DNA of 64,000 bases from Rhodococcus sp. CH91 (lineage in GTDB: Bacteria > Actinomycetota > Actinomycetes > Mycobacteriales > Mycobacteriaceae): positions 186,001 through 250,000 of the forward strand of contig NZ_JAKFYR010000004.1 of the NCBI RefSeq assembly GCF_022554085.1. The letters are read 5' to 3'. The notes beneath the pieces were generated by a model, which saw nothing but the letters and a program-made list of their open reading frames with translations, was not told the DNA's origin and did not search any database. Shown here in pieces: positions 16,137-24,379 of this stretch. A program made the position numbers and the translations under genes. Each line of letters starts with the position of its first letter. Within the stretch, counting starts at the first letter, position 1.

Positions 16137-16387
16137 ACGGGAACCGCGTTTCCGGCCGGGCGCTGCACACGGCTCGCCCGTTCGGAAGGCAGCTCCGTAC
16201 TCAGCGAGCTCGGTGGAACGAACGGGGCCACCCCGAGATCGACACGTCGTGTCCCGCATCCGACGCAGCGCACGTACAGCACCTGTCCGATCGAGGTGGC
16301 ATGGCTCGACTCCACGCTCCACGCATGTTCGTGGGGGGATACCCGAACGGGGCGGGCTCGAGGGTCCTGCGCTTCGGTGGTGGTCAT
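16070..16387 (-). CDS. Small hypothetical protein with Cys-containing ribbon-like motif
   Basis: A 105-residue protein of unknown function. The middle, HEHAWSVESSHATSIGQVLYVRCVGCGTRRVDL, resembles short actinobacterial proteins with one CxxC knuckle, too few ligands for a classical zinc ribbon on its own. The last 23 or so codons overlap the end of the phosphatase gene on the plus strand. The ATG at 16387 is chosen over an upstream GTG. It is divergent from the CGNR protein gene, with 26 bases between starts. It is probably real because the central part is not low complexity, but confidence is moderate. Confidence 0.55.
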   Translation of the reverse strand: MTTTEAQDPRARPVRVSPHEHAWSVESSHATSIGQVLYVRCVGCGTRRVDLGVAPFVPPSSLSTELPSERASRVQRPAGNAVPVQKSPSATWKHTNPIRRHMRTT

Positions 16388-16413
16388 ACCCACCACGATG
16401 ATGTAATGCCCTT

Positions 16414-16974
16414 ATGCATCTCAACCCTTACGGAGAATATGCGGTCCTCCTCGCGGCATCGCTCGCCGGAGACTGGCCCGCCGATCGCTCCGGCATCGTG
16501 TCGCGCACCCGCGAAGTGGGGATGACCATGGACTTTCCGTCCGCGCCCGACGACCACCTGCGCACCCGTGAGGTCATCGACGACTGGCTGGCGATCGTCG
16601 ACGCCTCCGATCCTCGGCAACGCGCTCGCCTGCTCAATGCGCAGATGGCCACCGCCGCGGCGTATCCCCGGCTGACCGACCACGACGGTGAGGGATGGCA
16701 CCTGCACTATCGCGACGAGGTCCAGCCGCTCCCCGACGTCATGCGTGCGGTGATCAGCGTCGGCACAGCACTGCACCTCACCACGCGCGGAATGCACCGC
16801 CTGCACCGGTGTGCCGCGATGGACATGCCGAGCAATCCGTGTTCGGCCGTGGTTGTCGATGTCACCCGCAACGGCCGGCAGCAATACTGCTCCGTGCGGT
16901 GCGCGAATCGCGCCGCGGTCCGCCGGCACCGGGAGAGAGCGGCTCGGCATCGCCTACCCGCACAGCGCGAGTAG
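16414..16974 (+). CDS. CGNR zinc-finger / ABATE-domain protein
   Basis: A 186-residue probable DNA-binding protein. The N-terminal part (MHLNPYGEYAVLLAASLAGDWP) resembles the ABATE stress-linked domain. The last 60 residues form the CGNR-type zinc finger with cysteines in HRCAAMDMPSNPCSAV and QQYCSVRCANRAAVRRHRER, the CGNR position being CANR here. Such proteins are thought to be stress-responsive transcription factors in actinomycetes. The start has no strong ribosome site. The pentapeptide gene follows after 102 bases on the same strand. Confidence 0.82.
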   Translation: MHLNPYGEYAVLLAASLAGDWPADRSGIVSRTREVGMTMDFPSAPDDHLRTREVIDDWLAIVDASDPRQRARLLNAQMATAAAYPRLTDHDGEGWHLHYRDEVQPLPDVMRAVISVGTALHLTTRGMHRLHRCAAMDMPSNPCSAVVVDVTRNGRQQYCSVRCANRAAVRRHRERAARHRLPAQRE

Positions 16975-17076
16975 CACATCACCGCACACTCGATTCGCCC
17001 TCCCCGCGTCCCCCCGAGCCGGGCGGGTTGGGAAGCTGGACGGGCGATATCCCACCGACCCGGAGGCTCGACACCC

Positions 17077-17745
17077 ATGGCTGCTCGCTCCACCACCCAC
17101 CCGCCGAAGGTAGAGGCCCCGAAACTCGGTGGGCTCACCGACTCCGACGACGGCGAGCTGCACGCGCACGGAACGTTCGAGAACACCTCCTACACGAACA
17201 CCGACCTGTCCGGACAGGATCTGACAGGGATCGTTGTCGCCGAATGCGCTTTCACCGCACCTGTTGTCGCCGACAGCGACCTCACGAGTGCCCGATTTCG
17301 CGACACCCGGCTCGACCGCATGCAAGCACCGAACTTCTTCGCGCCCCGCAGCAGCCTTCACCGTGTGGGCATCCGCGACAGCCGGATCGGCGCCCTGGAT
17401 CTCTTCGATGCGGACCTGCGCAGTGTCACTGTCGCCGAGTCGAAACTGGGACTGGTCAATCTTCGCGCCGCCACCGTCCGTGACGTGATCTTCCGTGATT
17501 GCATCCTCGACGAATTGGATCTGGGAGACGGCACTTTCACGCGCGTCGCCTTCGAGAACTGCTCCGTCGGCGTTCTCGATGTCCACCGCGCGAAGCTCGA
17601 CCACGTCGACCTCCGCGGTCTACGGATCGACTCGATCCGCAACATGGGCGGATTGAAGGGCGCGACGATCAGCGCTCACCAGGTCGTCACTCTGGCAGGA
17701 CAGTTCGCCGCCCATCTCGGCCTCCGCATCGAGGATCCCTCATGA
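17077..17745 (+). CDS. Pentapeptide-repeat protein
   Basis: A 222-residue protein whose residues 35-195 are made of degenerate A(D/N)LxX pentapeptides (TDLSGQDLTG, SDLTSARFRD, LFDADLRSVTV, AKLDHVDLRGLRI). This predicts a right-handed quadrilateral beta-helix. The N-terminus (about 30 residues) is flexible. Known relatives include MfpA/Qnr, which mimic DNA and protect gyrase from quinolones, but most have no known target. No membrane segment or signal peptide is seen. The stop is 15 bases from the convergent monooxygenase gene. Confidence 0.88.
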   Translation: MAARSTTHPPKVEAPKLGGLTDSDDGELHAHGTFENTSYTNTDLSGQDLTGIVVAECAFTAPVVADSDLTSARFRDTRLDRMQAPNFFAPRSSLHRVGIRDSRIGALDLFDADLRSVTVAESKLGLVNLRAATVRDVIFRDCILDELDLGDGTFTRVAFENCSVGVLDVHRAKLDHVDLRGLRIDSIRNMGGLKGATISAHQVVTLAGQFAAHLGLRIEDPS

Positions 17746-17760
17746 GGACCACACCGCCGG

Positions 17761-19248
17761 TCACACTCGCGTGGGCGGGAGTTGTGAGACGTCGAAGGCC
17801 GTCTCCTCGAAACTCGACAACTCGCGCAGCATCCGATCCGTGGACCACGGCCAGTTGAAACTGTTGCGGCCGTTGACATCGAAAAAGTAGCTGCGGCAAC
17901 CACCGGAGTTGTACACCGTTCCACCCAGCGCTTCCTGGACCCGCTCGTTGAACGAATCCTGCACGGCACGAAGCGGTTCCATCCGTGTCCATCCCTGCTG
18001 CCGGGCGCGGGCCAACGCCTGCATCACGTATCCCAGTTGCGCTTCCAGGATCGTGAAGGCGGAAGTGTGCCCGGTACCGAGCGAGGGGCCGAGCAGAACG
18101 AAGGCATTCGGGAATCCGGCAACCGCGGTTCCGAGATACGCCTGGGGGCTGCCGTTCCAGTGCTCGCCGAGGCTGCGCCCCTGTGCGTCGAAGATCCGCT
18201 CGGCAATCGGCATGTCCAGGATGTGGAAGCCGGTACCGAAGACGATGGCATCCACCTCACGTTCGACACCGTCGGCGCCGGTCACCACATTCCCCCGCAC
18301 GGACGCCACCGCGGCCGGATGCACCTCGACGTTCGACCGGGTCAGCGACCGGTAATAGGTGTTGGAGAACAGCAGGCGCTTACACCCCAGGATGTACGTC
18401 GGGGTGAGGATGTCGCGGAGTCGCCGGTCGGGCACCTGCAGACGCAACCACGCCCGGCCGACCTGCTGAAGAACCTTCATGAACGCCGGTTTCCGGAAGC
18501 CCAGCCCCAGTGTTTCCATGATCGCGTACTCGGATCGCCGTAACGCTTCGTGCGCCCACGGCACGCGATGCAGGACGGCGCGTTCGAGACGCCGGAGCGG
18601 GTAGTCGGGTTTGGGCAGCACCCACTGGGCGGTGCGCTGGTACAGATGCAGCTCAGCGACGTCCGGTTGGATCTCGGGAACGAACTGCACGGCGGACGCG
18701 CCTGTTCCGACCACCGCGACACGCTTTCCGGTCAGGTCGTAACGGTGGTTCCATCGCGAGGAATGGAACACTTCGCCGGGGAAGGTGTCGAGCCCGGGGA
18801 TGTCGGGGACGAGCGGTTCGTTCCAGGGACCCGCGGCCGCGACGATGAAACCCGCCGTGACCACACCGGTGGATGTCTCCAGGATCCACCGGTGTGCCTG
18901 TTCGTCCCACCGCGCGCGCTGCATCTCGGTGCCGAACCGGATGTGCGGGAGCACTCCGTTCGTCTCGGCCACCTCTTCGATGTAGCGCCGGATCTCCGCT
19001 TGCCCGGCGAACAAGCGGGACCACTCCCGATTGGGTGCGAACGAATAGGAATAGAGCGCCGACGGCACATCGCACGCACAACCGGGATAGGTGTTGTCCC
19101 GCCATGTTCCCGCGACGGCGTCGGCCTTCTCGAGGACGACGAAGTTGTCGATCCCGTGCCGGAGCACTTGGACGGCGGCACCGAGACCGGAGATGCCGGC
19201 GCCGACGATCACCACATCGTAGTGGAAATACGTGTTACCCGTCGTCAT
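17761..19248 (-). CDS. FAD-dependent monooxygenase, Baeyer-Villiger type
   Basis: A 495-residue flavoprotein. The FAD-binding Rossmann motif VVIVGAGISGLGAA is at residues 12-25, and the NADPH-binding motif VAVVGTGASAVQF is near 185. Between them, FPGEVFHSSRWNH fits the type I Baeyer-Villiger fingerprint FxGxxxHxxxW. The family inserts oxygen into ketones to give esters or lactones, using NADPH and O2. The length is somewhat short but complete. The gene is followed, not led, by an MFS transporter on the same strand upstream (19281-20489), which could export or import the substrate. Confidence 0.9.
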   Translation of the reverse strand: MTTGNTYFHYDVVIVGAGISGLGAAVQVLRHGIDNFVVLEKADAVAGTWRDNTYPGCACDVPSALYSYSFAPNREWSRLFAGQAEIRRYIEEVAETNGVLPHIRFGTEMQRARWDEQAHRWILETSTGVVTAGFIVAAAGPWNEPLVPDIPGLDTFPGEVFHSSRWNHRYDLTGKRVAVVGTGASAVQFVPEIQPDVAELHLYQRTAQWVLPKPDYPLRRLERAVLHRVPWAHEALRRSEYAIMETLGLGFRKPAFMKVLQQVGRAWLRLQVPDRRLRDILTPTYILGCKRLLFSNTYYRSLTRSNVEVHPAAVASVRGNVVTGADGVEREVDAIVFGTGFHILDMPIAERIFDAQGRSLGEHWNGSPQAYLGTAVAGFPNAFVLLGPSLGTGHTSAFTILEAQLGYVMQALARARQQGWTRMEPLRAVQDSFNERVQEALGGTVYNSGGCRSYFFDVNGRNSFNWPWSTDRMLRELSSFEETAFDVSQLPPTRV

Positions 19249-19280
19249 ATCAACACGCTAACAGGTGATCCGCCCGGAAA

Positions 19281-20489
19281 TCACCCTTCGCTCTCGTTCA
19301 CCGACTCCGCTCGGGCCCGCCACATCTCCCGGATCCAGAGCACGACACCGCACGCGGGAAAGACGGCACCCAGCGCACACACCGCCGTCCAGCCTCCACC
19401 GAAGTACACGAGAGTGGACAGCACACTCCCGAGCGATCCTGCAAGGAAATAGCAGGTCATGTAGGCGGTGTTGAGACGGCTCCGAGCGTCGGACCGAAGC
19501 GGATAGATCAGACTCTGGTTGCTGATGTGCGTTCCCTGGATCCCCAGATCCAGCAGGGCGACCCCGATCGCCAGCGCGACAACATGACTCTCCCCTACGG
19601 CGAGCAGGGCGAAACTGGCTGCGGTAACGGCGACGAAGAATCCGGTCTGGCGACGTGCATACCCCCGGTCGGCGAGAGCACCCGCCACCCGCGCCGCCAA
19701 CGCACCGGCGACGCCGAAGAGGGTGAAGATCCCGATACGCGCGTCGGACCATCCGTATCCCGGACCGGCGAGGAGGAAGCCCACACTCGTCCAGAAGACC
19801 CCGAACGACGCATAGGTCAGGGCGCCGTACGCAATTCGTTGCCGCAGCACCGATTCGGTGGCCACCAAGCGGATCACCGAGGCCAGCACGGCACGGTATC
19901 CCGCATCGGTGGTGGGGACCGACACGGGCAGGGTGCGGATCAACAGCACGGTGATCAGCATCAACGCCGCTGCGCACACGAACACCGCCCGCCAGCCCGC
20001 CACCTCGGCGATCAGCCCTGCCACTACGCGGGACAGCAGAATGCCCAGCAACAGCCCGGTCATCACATTGCCGATGACCCGTCCGCGTTCGTCGTCACGG
20101 GCAAGACTCGCCGCGAAAGGCACCAGAACCTGACCCACGACCGACCCCGTGCCGACCAGGACCGCACACGCCGCCAGGATGCACCAGTCCGGCGCCCACG
20201 CCATGACCAGCAACCCCGCGGCGGTGACGAGAAGCATCCAGCGCAGGAGAGTCCGCCGTTCGACCATGTCCCCGGCCGGGACGAGGAAGGCCAGCCCGAG
20301 TGCGTACCCGACCTGTCCGGCCGTGACGACGAGACCGACCTCTGCAGTGGAGGCGTCGAAGGTGTCGGCGATGGCGCCGACCAGCGGCTGCGCGTAGTAG
20401 CTGTTGGCCACCACCAACCCCGAGGCGAGGGCCATCACCGCCACGAGGCGGCGATCCATGCGAGGCGGCGAAACATCCGTGCGCGACAT
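19281..20489 (-). CDS. MFS transporter, YnfM/drug-efflux-like, divergent from LysR gene
   Basis: A 402-residue 12-helix major facilitator. The motif LVPAGDMVERRTLLRWML between helices 2 and 3 matches the family loop, and the N-terminal MALASGLVVANSYYAQPLVGAIADTFD is typical of a group often annotated as YnfM-like efflux permeases. It is divergent from a LysR regulator with 75 bases between, so LysR control is likely. It reads toward the Baeyer-Villiger gene, with 32 bases between, so both may be one operon. Transported compound unknown. Confidence 0.87.
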   Translation of the reverse strand: MSRTDVSPPRMDRRLVAVMALASGLVVANSYYAQPLVGAIADTFDASTAEVGLVVTAGQVGYALGLAFLVPAGDMVERRTLLRWMLLVTAAGLLVMAWAPDWCILAACAVLVGTGSVVGQVLVPFAASLARDDERGRVIGNVMTGLLLGILLSRVVAGLIAEVAGWRAVFVCAAALMLITVLLIRTLPVSVPTTDAGYRAVLASVIRLVATESVLRQRIAYGALTYASFGVFWTSVGFLLAGPGYGWSDARIGIFTLFGVAGALAARVAGALADRGYARRQTGFFVAVTAASFALLAVGESHVVALAIGVALLDLGIQGTHISNQSLIYPLRSDARSRLNTAYMTCYFLAGSLGSVLSTLVYFGGGWTAVCALGAVFPACGVVLWIREMWRARAESVNESEG

Positions 20490-20534
20490 GGATTCGATCG
20501 TCGGATGCCCGAACTGATCTGTCCAATGGGATAA

Positions 20535-20562
20535 ATCGATCGAGTCGAGAAGTAGAATCGAT
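20535..20562. promoter_or_regulatory. LysR promoter/operator region with repeated AATCGATC
   Basis: AATCGATC occurs at 20534-20541 and again at 20556-20563, a 22-base period (two helical turns), inside the 75-base divergent promoter. A -10-like TAGAAT (20553-20558) lies 6 bases before the LysR ATG, so that mRNA would be leaderless and the second repeat would overlap its promoter. This suits autoregulation by the LysR protein. Confidence 0.5.
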
Positions 20563-20564
20563 CA

Positions 20565-21443
20565 ATGGAGCTTCGTCAACTCCGCCACTTCATGGCGGTC
20601 GTCGAGCACGGCCACTTCACCCGTGCCGCCGAATCCGTGCACCTGTCCCAGTCGGCGCTCAGCGCCTCGGTTCGCGCCTTGGAAAACGAACTGGGAACAG
20701 CATTGTTCGAACGCACCACACGCTCCGTGATTCCGACGGACGCGGGCACAGTGCTCTACCCCTACGCACAGAGGATGCTCGGCGAAGCACAGGACGCCGT
20801 GGCCGCGGTAGGGCGCGTACGAACCGGAGAACTGGGCACATTGGCGCTGGGGACGGTGCAGACCTTCACCGCAGTGGACCTCCCTGCGTTGCTCGCGCAC
20901 CTTCACGGGAGATATCCGGGAATCGGAGTGACCCTGAAGGAGGCGACCACGGACGAACTCTTCGATGCCGTGACCACAGCCGAACTCGACCTGGCGTTCG
21001 TCGCGCTCGATGCACGCCCGCTCCCCGCGGGGCTGATTGCGCTCCGGACCTACCGTGAGGAACTGACCGTGGTCGTGGCCCCGGACCATCCGCTCGCAGC
21101 CGTGACGGAAATCGACATGCACGCCCTGCAGTCCTGTTCGTTCGTCGACTTCCAGGCGGGCACCGGTCTGCAGACCACGATCGAGTCGTTGTTCGCGGCT
21201 GCGGGAGTACACCGGCACATCACGTTCCGGGTCGGCGACATGGACCGCGTGCTCGATCTGGTGCGTTACGGTCTCGGCGTGGCGGTCGTGCCCGAACCCA
21301 TCGCAGAACGCAGCGGCCTCCGGAAGATTCGCATGCGGCCGGGGAACCCCTCGCGCACCCTCGCACTCGTCGGACGCACCCACGCATTCCACAGCAAGGC
21401 CGCGGGGCTCTTCCTCGACCTGCTCACCGAGACGACCGCATGA
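20565..21443 (+). CDS. LysR-family transcriptional regulator
   Basis: A 292-residue regulator. The N-terminal winged helix-turn-helix is clear: MELRQLRHFMAVVEHGHFTRAAESVHLSQSALSASVRALENELGTALFERT. It is followed by a type-2 periplasmic-binding-like effector domain from about residue 90. The ATG follows a -10-like TAGAAT by 6 bases, with no ribosome site, suggesting a leaderless transcript. It is divergent from an MFS permease that probably forms an operon with a Baeyer-Villiger monooxygenase, so the likely job is to switch those genes on with a small ketone, acid or drug-like inducer. Confidence 0.92.
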   Translation: MELRQLRHFMAVVEHGHFTRAAESVHLSQSALSASVRALENELGTALFERTTRSVIPTDAGTVLYPYAQRMLGEAQDAVAAVGRVRTGELGTLALGTVQTFTAVDLPALLAHLHGRYPGIGVTLKEATTDELFDAVTTAELDLAFVALDARPLPAGLIALRTYREELTVVVAPDHPLAAVTEIDMHALQSCSFVDFQAGTGLQTTIESLFAAAGVHRHITFRVGDMDRVLDLVRYGLGVAVVPEPIAERSGLRKIRMRPGNPSRTLALVGRTHAFHSKAAGLFLDLLTETTA

Positions 21444-21648
21444 CGTCGCACACGACGACCCGGCCGGATGTTCGGGGTCGAGCCTCACTGTCGAGATCTT
21501 CTACTGCCGGGCAACGGATTCCGAAACCGGATCCCGGTCGGTCCCGAGCACAGTGGTGATGCACCACGTGTGCACGAGCAGGTACGGTGCCCTTGTGCCC
21601 ACCGGCAGTGGAGAGCCGAGTGCGTGACCGACGACCGAAGGGACCCCC

Positions 21649-22203
21649 GTGGGCGAGCAGAAGGAACGGATGCTGGCCGGCGAGCTGTACATCGCCGACG
21701 ACCCCGAACTCGCCGCCGACGCGCTGCGTGCAGCCCTGCTGACCGAGAAGTACAACGCCTCGAGCGCAGCCGACCCCGGCGCCCGGCGAACGATCCTGCA
21801 CGAACTGTTCGGGGCGGTCGGCGACGCCGTCGAGGTCCGCCCACCGCTGCAGGTGGACTACGGATACCGGATCACCGTGGGTGCGGGGACATTCGTCAAC
21901 TTCGGCGCGATCATGCTCGATGTCGCGCCCATCACGATCGGGTCCGACGTGCAGATGGGCCCGAACGTCCAGCTCCTCACTCCGACCCATCCCCTCGATC
22001 CCGAACTGCGCCGCGCCAAGTGGGAGTCGGCCGAACCGATCACCATCGGCGACAACGTCTGGCTGGGCGGCGGGGTGATCGTCGGCCCGGGAGTGACGAT
22101 CGGTGAGAACACGGTCGTCGGGGCCGGCGCCGTGGTCACCCGCGACTTGCCTGCGAACGTCCTGGCGATGGGCGTTCCGGCACGGGTGACGCGCCGCATC
22201 TGA
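21649..22203 (+). CDS. Sugar O-acetyltransferase (maltose/galactoside acetyltransferase family)
   Basis: A 184-residue acetyl-CoA-dependent acetyltransferase of the LacA/Maa/NodL group. The N-terminal Mac domain (MGEQKERMLAGELYIADDPEL) precedes the left-handed beta-helix built from hexapeptide repeats. The active-site histidine is in TPTHPLD, and the end GAGAVVTRDLPANVLAMGVPARV is typical. GAAGGG lies about 6 bases before the GTG. The 205 bases between it and the LysR gene show no further gene or clear promoter. It probably acetylates a sugar hydroxyl; the acceptor is unknown. Confidence 0.92.
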   Translation: MGEQKERMLAGELYIADDPELAADALRAALLTEKYNASSAADPGARRTILHELFGAVGDAVEVRPPLQVDYGYRITVGAGTFVNFGAIMLDVAPITIGSDVQMGPNVQLLTPTHPLDPELRRAKWESAEPITIGDNVWLGGGVIVGPGVTIGENTVVGAGAVVTRDLPANVLAMGVPARVTRRI

Positions 22204-22219
22204 GCGGGCGGAGCCACGC

Positions 22220-22247
22220 TTGCGTCGATCTTGGTCCTCGCTATGCT
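22220..22247 (+). promoter_or_regulatory. Promoter of lipoprotein gene, leaderless
   Basis: TTGCGT (22220-22225), a 16-base spacer and TATGCT (22242-22247) form a good vegetative promoter. The ATG at 22255 follows the -10 by 7 bases, so the transcript should start at or next to the start codon. Confidence 0.6.
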
Positions 22248-22254
22248 GCCCCGC

Positions 22255-22848
22255 ATGATCAGTCGCCGGGAAACCCTCTCCGTAACCGTCCTCACCGCGT
22301 GCGCGGCGCTTCTCACGGCTGCCTGCTCGAACACCGTCGAGGGCGAAGCGACCGCGGCCGGGACGTCCGGCGCTCCCACTCCGTCGTCCGCGTCCACGTC
22401 GACCTCGGCACCGGCGACCACCACGACCACGACCACCCCTGCCGTATCACCGGCCGACCCCGACGAGTACGCCGGCAACGCCGAGGGTGTGTACTACTTC
22501 GCCTCGGTGAGCGGCGGGCTCGGGTGCGCGATCCTGGTCCATACCACTCCGCTCGTGGGATGCCAGGGCGATCTGCCGCCGGACGCTCCGCAGGTGCCCG
22601 GCAACGGCGCGTCACAGGCCCTCGTGCCCGCCAACGCACTGATGCTCGAGGCCGACGGCCCCGGAGAATGGGTCAGCATCGGCGACATCGCGTTCATGGA
22701 TCTCGGTGGCGCCCCGAAGACCCTGCCCTACGGCCGCACATTGACCGTCGAACCGTTCACCTGTGTCATCGACGAGGCGACCGGCATCACATGCAAAACG
22801 GACGAGCACGGCTTCACGGTGTCGGATACCGACGGTGAGGTGTGGTGA
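22255..22848 (+). CDS. Hypothetical secreted lipoprotein
   Basis: A 197-residue precursor with a lipoprotein signal (MISRRETLSVTVLTACAALLTAAC, lipobox LTAAC near Cys24). A Ser/Thr/Ala/Pro-rich linker of about 45 residues follows, including TTTTTTTP, likely exposed and perhaps glycosylated. A globular domain of about 120 residues has four cysteines (GLGCAIL, VGCQGD, FTCVID, ITCKTD) that could form two disulphides. No known domain is recognised. The ATG at 22255 is preferred because the promoter lies directly before it. Similar exported lipoproteins are common in Rhodococcus and mycobacteria. Confidence 0.78.
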   Translation: MISRRETLSVTVLTACAALLTAACSNTVEGEATAAGTSGAPTPSSASTSTSAPATTTTTTTPAVSPADPDEYAGNAEGVYYFASVSGGLGCAILVHTTPLVGCQGDLPPDAPQVPGNGASQALVPANALMLEADGPGEWVSIGDIAFMDLGGAPKTLPYGRTLTVEPFTCVIDEATGITCKTDEHGFTVSDTDGEVW

Positions 22849-22867
22849 GCGACGACCGGACCGGCCG

Positions 22868-24301
22868 TCAGGGCAGATCCTGCCGCGACATCGGCAGCAT
22901 GAAATCTCCGATCTCCTCCCGCATCCACCACTGCCCCGTCGCCCGCCGTTCCGTCCGGCTCGCGAAACGGTAGCGGAACAACCTGGCCCGCACCAGCCGC
23001 GGCGGATCGTCCGGAAAAGGATTGTGCCGGAGGAGTTTCACCGTGTCCGGATCGTTCTCCAGCAGCTTTCCCACGAACCGCGGGAACCACCCCGCGGCGT
23101 AGTCCCGGGAGATCGCCGCGAACCACATCAACCAGTCCAGGCGCAGGTGGTACGGCGCGTACTGGGGAGGGCGACGCCGCACGTCGCCCGGTTTGCCCTT
23201 GAACTCGTACTCGTACTCGTGCCACACCGTCGCCGACGTCTCGACCGCATCGGTCGTCCCCTCGACGATCACTTCCCGCCGCGTGCGGGTGACGGCGCCG
23301 AACGCACCGTAGGTGTTCACGAAATGCCATCTGTTGAAGGAGGCGTTCATCGCCTGCCGACGTGACAGCATGTTCGCCACCGGCCAGTAGCTGAGCACGG
23401 CGACCACCGCGGTCACGGCGATCACCGCGGCCGTGAACACCACCGGGACCGGCCCGTAGGCCGCGACCGGCTCGCCCAGCGGTGCGTAGAAGCTGTCGGG
23501 CACCACGGACAGCGCGATGACGATGGTGATCCAGTTGAGCCACGCGAAGTTCCCGCTGGCGACGAGCCACAGCTGTGTCACGATCATGATCAGTGCGGCG
23601 GCACCCGCGACCGGCTGCGGCAGGAACAACCCGAACGGCACGACGAGCTGGGTGACATGGTTCCCCGCGACCTCCACCCGGTGCAGTGGTCGCGGCAGCA
23701 GATGGAAGGCGCGGCTGAGCGGGCCGGGCATCGGTTGCGTTTCGTGGTGGTAGTACAGGCACGTCAGATCGCGCCAGCACCTGTCGCCCCGCATCTTGAT
23801 CAGCCCGGCCCCGAATTCGAGCCGGAACAGCAGCCAGCGCAGCAGGATCAGCACGAGAAGCGGCGGCGCGGTCTCGGCGTTGCCGAGGAAGATCGCGAGC
23901 GCGCCCGCCTCGAGGAGCAGCGACTCCCAGCCGAACGAATACCAGACCTGCCCCACATTGACGATCGACAGGTACAGCAACCACATCACGAACCACACGA
24001 CCATGCACGCCACCAGCGGCAGCCGTTCGGTGACACCGAGAAGTGTCAGGGCCGCCGGCACCGCCCCACCGATCGCGACCGCCGCGAACAGGCGGTCGGA
24101 CCACCGCAGGTGGAACAGGCTCGGCGACCGGCGGAACGACGTCCGCGCGAGGAACTGCGGGGCGGGCAGGATCCCGTGCTCCCCGATCAGCGCCCGGAAC
24201 TGCATCAGCGCGGCGAGGAAGGCCACGAGATACAGGGCGGCGAGGCCGCGGGTGACCAGCAGCCGTCCGATCGTGTATCCGTCCGCGTCCCACCAGTCCA
24301 T
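22868..24301 (-). CDS. Lipase maturation factor family membrane protein
   Basis: A 477-residue multi-pass membrane protein matching the lipase-maturation-factor (LMF1/2-like) family. Typical segments are MDWWDADGYTIGRLLVTRGLAALYL at the start, FGWESLLLEAGALAIFLG, RWLLFRLEFGAGLIKMRGDRCWRDLTCLYYHHETQPMP and WHEYEYEFKGKPGDVRRRPPQYAPYHLRLDW. The ATG at 24301 gives the family's usual start; a GTG at 24349 would add 16 residues. Bacterial members have no proven role, and vertebrate LMF1 helps lipases fold in the ER. It follows recD by 78 bases on the same strand and could be read through from the rec operon. Confidence 0.87.
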   Translation of the reverse strand: MDWWDADGYTIGRLLVTRGLAALYLVAFLAALMQFRALIGEHGILPAPQFLARTSFRRSPSLFHLRWSDRLFAAVAIGGAVPAALTLLGVTERLPLVACMVVWFVMWLLYLSIVNVGQVWYSFGWESLLLEAGALAIFLGNAETAPPLLVLILLRWLLFRLEFGAGLIKMRGDRCWRDLTCLYYHHETQPMPGPLSRAFHLLPRPLHRVEVAGNHVTQLVVPFGLFLPQPVAGAAALIMIVTQLWLVASGNFAWLNWITIVIALSVVPDSFYAPLGEPVAAYGPVPVVFTAAVIAVTAVVAVLSYWPVANMLSRRQAMNASFNRWHFVNTYGAFGAVTRTRREVIVEGTTDAVETSATVWHEYEYEFKGKPGDVRRRPPQYAPYHLRLDWLMWFAAISRDYAAGWFPRFVGKLLENDPDTVKLLRHNPFPDDPPRLVRARLFRYRFASRTERRATGQWWMREEIGDFMLPMSRQDLP

Positions 24302-24379
24302 GCCCGGCCGATTCCGTCGCGCTTCACGTTCCGGGGTCGAGCATGACACGTCCGGAGCGGGAAGATCCGGTGGTTCGGT

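Noticed and set aside
21444-21648. Short leader peptide before the acetyltransferase gene
   Set aside because: A GTG at 21595 in the same frame meets a stop after 10 codons, has no ribosome site and no pathway-related codons.
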